Below, piece after piece: positions 61,895 to 64,000 of a DNA stretch of 64,000 nt. The stretch spans positions 62,001-126,000 of the forward strand of contig NZ_JBAFWZ010000006.1 in NCBI RefSeq assembly GCF_036662795.1, written 5' to 3'. The stretch is from Lysinibacillus_B sp036662795. Lineage in GTDB: Bacteria; Bacillota; Bacilli; Bacillales_A; Planococcaceae. The position numbers and the translations under genes are program-made. Position 1 is the first letter of the stretch; the number at the start of each line of letters is the position of its first letter. A model generated the notes under the pieces. That model saw only the letters and a list, made by a program, of their open reading frames with translations, did no database searches and was not told where the DNA came from.

Positions 61895-63286
61895 CTACTC
61901 TGCATTTGGATAAATCATCGTTTTTGGATCTACATATTGGTGGAATTGCTCTTCTGTCAGTAGGCCGGACTTAATGGCAGCTTCCTTCAATGTTGTACCT
62001 TCCTTATGAGCATTCTTGGCTATTTTGGCCGCATTTTCATAGCCGATAAAAGGGTTTAGTGCAGTGACGAGCATTAATGAATTTCGTAAGTTTGCATCCA
62101 ATACTTCCTTATTGGGTTCAATGCCCACTACACAATGATCGTTAAAGGATTGCATTGCATCGGCTAAAAGACGTACCGATTGTAAAAAGTTATAAATGAT
62201 AACAGGCTTAAATACATTGAGCTCAAAATTACCTTGCGATGCTGCGAAGGCAATTGTTGCATCGTTTCCGATGACCTGTGTAGCAACCATTGTCATGGCC
62301 TCAGATTGGGTTGGATTGACTTTACCAGGCATGATTGAAGACCCTGGTTCGTTTTCTGGAATTATTATTTCACCAATACCTGAACGTGGTCCACTTGCCA
62401 ACCAGCGAACATCATTGGCAATTTTCATTAAGTCCGCTGCTAAGGCTTTTAGTGCACCATGGGCTGTTACGATTTCATCATGAGAAGTGAGTGCATGGAA
62501 TTTATTTTCAGCGGTTATAAAATTTTTCCCAGTAAGCGTAGCAATTTCATTTGCTACCATCTCGCCGAATTTTGGGTGAGCATTAATGCCGGTTCCTACC
62601 GCTGTTCCACCAATCGCAAGCTCTTTCATAAATTCGGTTGTTACGCGAATCATTTTTTCTGATTTTACGAGCATATGGTGCCACCCCGATATTTCCTGAC
62701 CAAGTGTCAGTGGTGTGGCATCCTGTAAATGTGTACGACCAATTTTAATAATGTCTGTAAATGCCTCTGATTTTTTCTGCAATGTTGCCTTTAATACGCT
62801 AAGGCGCGGTAATAGGTAATCTTCCACGCTTTCAACAGCAGCAATATGTAATGCTGTTGGGAATGTATCATTGGAGCTTTGAGATTTGTTGACATCATCG
62901 TTTGGATGAACTTTTTCATCAATGCCTTGAGTCGTAAGGATTCCATTGGCACGAAAAGCAAGTACTTCATTAACATTCATGTTAGATTGTGTACCCGATC
63001 CAGTTTGCCATACTACAAGCGGAAATTCTTCGTCCCATTTTCCTTCTAACACTTCATCCGCTGCTTGCACAATAGCGTTTGTCTTCGCTTCTGATAGTTT
63101 CCCTAATTTATTGTTTGTTATTGCTGCTGACTTTTTTAAAGTAGCGAAAGCACGAATTATTTCGATGGGCATCTTTTCGCCACCAATTTTAAAATTTTCT
63201 AGGCTACGTTGCGTTTGTGCACCCCAAATCTTATTTGCCGGTACTTTTACTTCTCCTAAAGTGTCTTTTTCAATACGATATTCCAT
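61895..63286 (-). CDS. fumC: class II fumarate hydratase
   Basis: A 463-residue iron-independent fumarase of the TCA cycle, interconverting fumarate and malate as a cytosolic tetramer. The superfamily signature GSSIMPGKVNPTQSE is near residue 318, with the catalytic His/Ser loops in TGSGTQSNMNVNE and GRTHLQDATPLTLG. AAAGGAG precedes the ATG. The upstream promoter (63458-63486) is overlapped by a Fur box, and a leader of about 165 bases separates it from the gene, so iron-controlled expression is likely. Confidence 0.95.
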   Translation of the reverse strand: MEYRIEKDTLGEVKVPANKIWGAQTQRSLENFKIGGEKMPIEIIRAFATLKKSAAITNNKLGKLSEAKTNAIVQAADEVLEGKWDEEFPLVVWQTGSGTQSNMNVNEVLAFRANGILTTQGIDEKVHPNDDVNKSQSSNDTFPTALHIAAVESVEDYLLPRLSVLKATLQKKSEAFTDIIKIGRTHLQDATPLTLGQEISGWHHMLVKSEKMIRVTTEFMKELAIGGTAVGTGINAHPKFGEMVANEIATLTGKNFITAENKFHALTSHDEIVTAHGALKALAADLMKIANDVRWLASGPRSGIGEIIIPENEPGSSIMPGKVNPTQSEAMTMVATQVIGNDATIAFAASQGNFELNVFKPVIIYNFLQSVRLLADAMQSFNDHCVVGIEPNKEVLDANLRNSLMLVTALNPFIGYENAAKIAKNAHKEGTTLKEAAIKSGLLTEEQFHQYVDPKTMIYPNAE

Positions 63287-63457
63287 GTGAAATCGCTCCT
63301 TTGATTTTTTAGGTTACATAGAGAAAATGACAAACCTCCCGTGCAAGATTTGCCATTTTGTACAATATGAAAATAATTAAGGGAGGGTTCGAAACTCTTT
63401 CTGGGGGGTGGTTTCGAATAGTGAGAACTCAGTAAAAACTGAATCCTTATAACAATA

Positions 63458-63486
63458 ATGATAATCATTCTCACTGCAGATGTCAA
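63458..63486 (-). promoter_or_regulatory. Fur box overlapping fumC promoter
   Basis: On the minus strand TTGACA, a 17-base spacer and TATCAT make a sigma-A promoter. TGATAATCATTCTCA (63459-63473) matches the 7-1-7 Fur consensus TGATAATNATTATCA at 14 of 15 positions and covers the -10 and part of the spacer. This would repress fumC in iron-replete cells. Confidence 0.82.
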
Positions 63487-63643
63487 TTATTGAAAATGAA
63501 ACAATTAAAAAACAACAAAGTCTAAGAAAAATAGTCTCTACATATGTAGTATGCCTCTCATACGAACTTTTATGAGGAAAATGTTATGAGAATGATAAAA
63601 AGCTAGCATGTGTTCTTTTGAAATCTAATTGTCATTTTGTTAA

Positions 63644-63664
63644 TACCTAGTAAATAAATAGGTA
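63644..63664. promoter_or_regulatory. palindrome before YeeE/YedE-type gene
   Basis: TACCTA and TAGGTA form perfect six-base arms 9 bases apart, about 85 bases before the transporter start. It could be an operator; the regulator is unknown. Confidence 0.3.
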
Positions 63665-63749
63665 ATTTTGTTTATTGCAGAATTATCTGAAATCAATATA
63701 TTATAAAACATATAAACTTACTATGTATTAAAAGGAGGAATAATACTTC

Positions 63750-64000
63750 ATGTTATATTCAGTCTTAACAGGTTTACTTTGTGGAGCTGCATTAGGCTTT
63801 GTTATGCAACGAGGGCGATTTTGCTTAACAGGTGGCTTCCGTGATATGTATATCGCAAAGGATAATCGTATGTTTTACTCATTACTTTTAGCAATTGCTG
63901 TTCAAGCTGTGGGTGTCTATGCACTAATTAGCTTTGGTATATTCCAGTTTACAGCTGGGACTCTATCCATTTTGCCTGCCATTATTGGTGCCTTTATTTT
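63750..64000 (+). CDS. YeeE/YedE-family transporter, N-terminal part
   Basis: The first 83 codons of a membrane transporter. The opening LLCGAALGFVMQRGRFCLTGGFRDMY is the hallmark of the YeeE/YedE (TsuA-like) family, which imports thiosulfate or related sulfur compounds; the Cys in RGRFCLTGG is conserved. AAAGGAGG lies about 11 bases before the ATG. The gene continues past the right edge. Confidence 0.9.
   Translation, partial: MLYSVLTGLLCGAALGFVMQRGRFCLTGGFRDMYIAKDNRMFYSLLLAIAVQAVGVYALISFGIFQFTAGTLSILPAIIGAFI

Larger units (their letters stand above)
63287..63749. other. fumC leader and divergent promoter region
   Basis: It contains the Fur-box promoter of fumC, a structured leader with inverted repeats (AACCTCCC near 63333 with GGGAGGGTT near 63382; TTCGAAAC with GTTTCGAA at about 63389-63418; ATTCAGT with ACTGAGT near 63430-63442), and on the right a palindrome TACCTA-N9-TAGGTA (63644-63664) before the YeeE-type gene. 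A 76-codon minus-strand frame here is not convincing as protein. Confidence 0.5.

Noticed and set aside
63256..63486. 76-codon minus-strand frame upstream of fumC
   Set aside because: It overlaps fumC's start and the Fur promoter, and its composition is not protein-like.

Overview
This is a chromosomal window from a low-GC, endospore-former-type Firmicute, most likely the Solibacillus/Lysinibacillus branch of Planococcaceae. The evidence is AGGAGG-type ribosome sites before nearly every gene, sigma-A promoters, frequent TTG and GTG starts, a large S-layer-homology (SLH) surface protein, a Bacillus-type nitric oxide synthase oxygenase, hutU-hutI, xpt-pbuX behind a guanine riboswitch, and a KtrAB-type potassium system behind a c-di-AMP (ydaO-type) riboswitch. 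I see no rRNA, tRNA, CRISPR, prophage, plasmid or transposase genes.

Layout. 1-2,500: edge of a secreted-protein gene, a 21-bp tandem repeat, an alpha-methylacyl-CoA racemase-like gene and a DUF2187-type small protein. 2,600-8,700: metal homeostasis, with czrA-czcD (zinc/cobalt efflux) and csoR, copZ, copA (copper), then two convergent membrane-protein genes, one CcdA-like. Operators of the expected type are visible before czrA, csoR and copA. 9,200-17,700: acyl-CoA ligase, a 1,481-residue SLH protein and a zinc-ribbon/HtrA-like membrane protease. 17,770-21,060: BrnQ transporter and a glutaredoxin plus ten-helix membrane protein behind a CsoR/CstR-like operator. 21,300-26,800: a redox-looking locus containing an Asp/Glu/Tyr-rich secreted stalk protein, a small anchored protein, a divergent ApbE flavin transferase without signal peptide, a ferric-reductase-like heme protein, a two-component system, and a second small protein with two His-X13-His pairs. 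This is the best candidate for an undescribed system. 26,800-28,000: terminator-flanked dispersed repeats and two tandem 41-residue paralogues.

28,000-45,300 is mostly housekeeping and transport: AEC transporter, catalase, SLC13 permease with TrkA-C domains, DUF2225, YitT, SDR, hutU-hutI, chemoreceptor, nitric oxide synthase, TPR protein, membrane-anchored Mrr-type nuclease and CynX-type MFS. 45,700-50,000 holds an amino-acid permease and an unusual regulator (degenerate ABC ATPase fused to LytTR) next to an ABC exporter whose promoter region carries two LytTR-like direct repeats. 50,000-64,000 holds DinB, an HD hydrolase, xpt-pbuX, chromate transporter, KtrB/KtrA, a MerR-controlled multidrug ABC transporter, a nitroreductase remnant, class II fumarase behind a Fur-box promoter, and the start of a YeeE/YedE transporter.

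All functional names come from motif recognition by eye; no database search was run. Start codons were moved to the position with the best ribosome-site spacing where needed.
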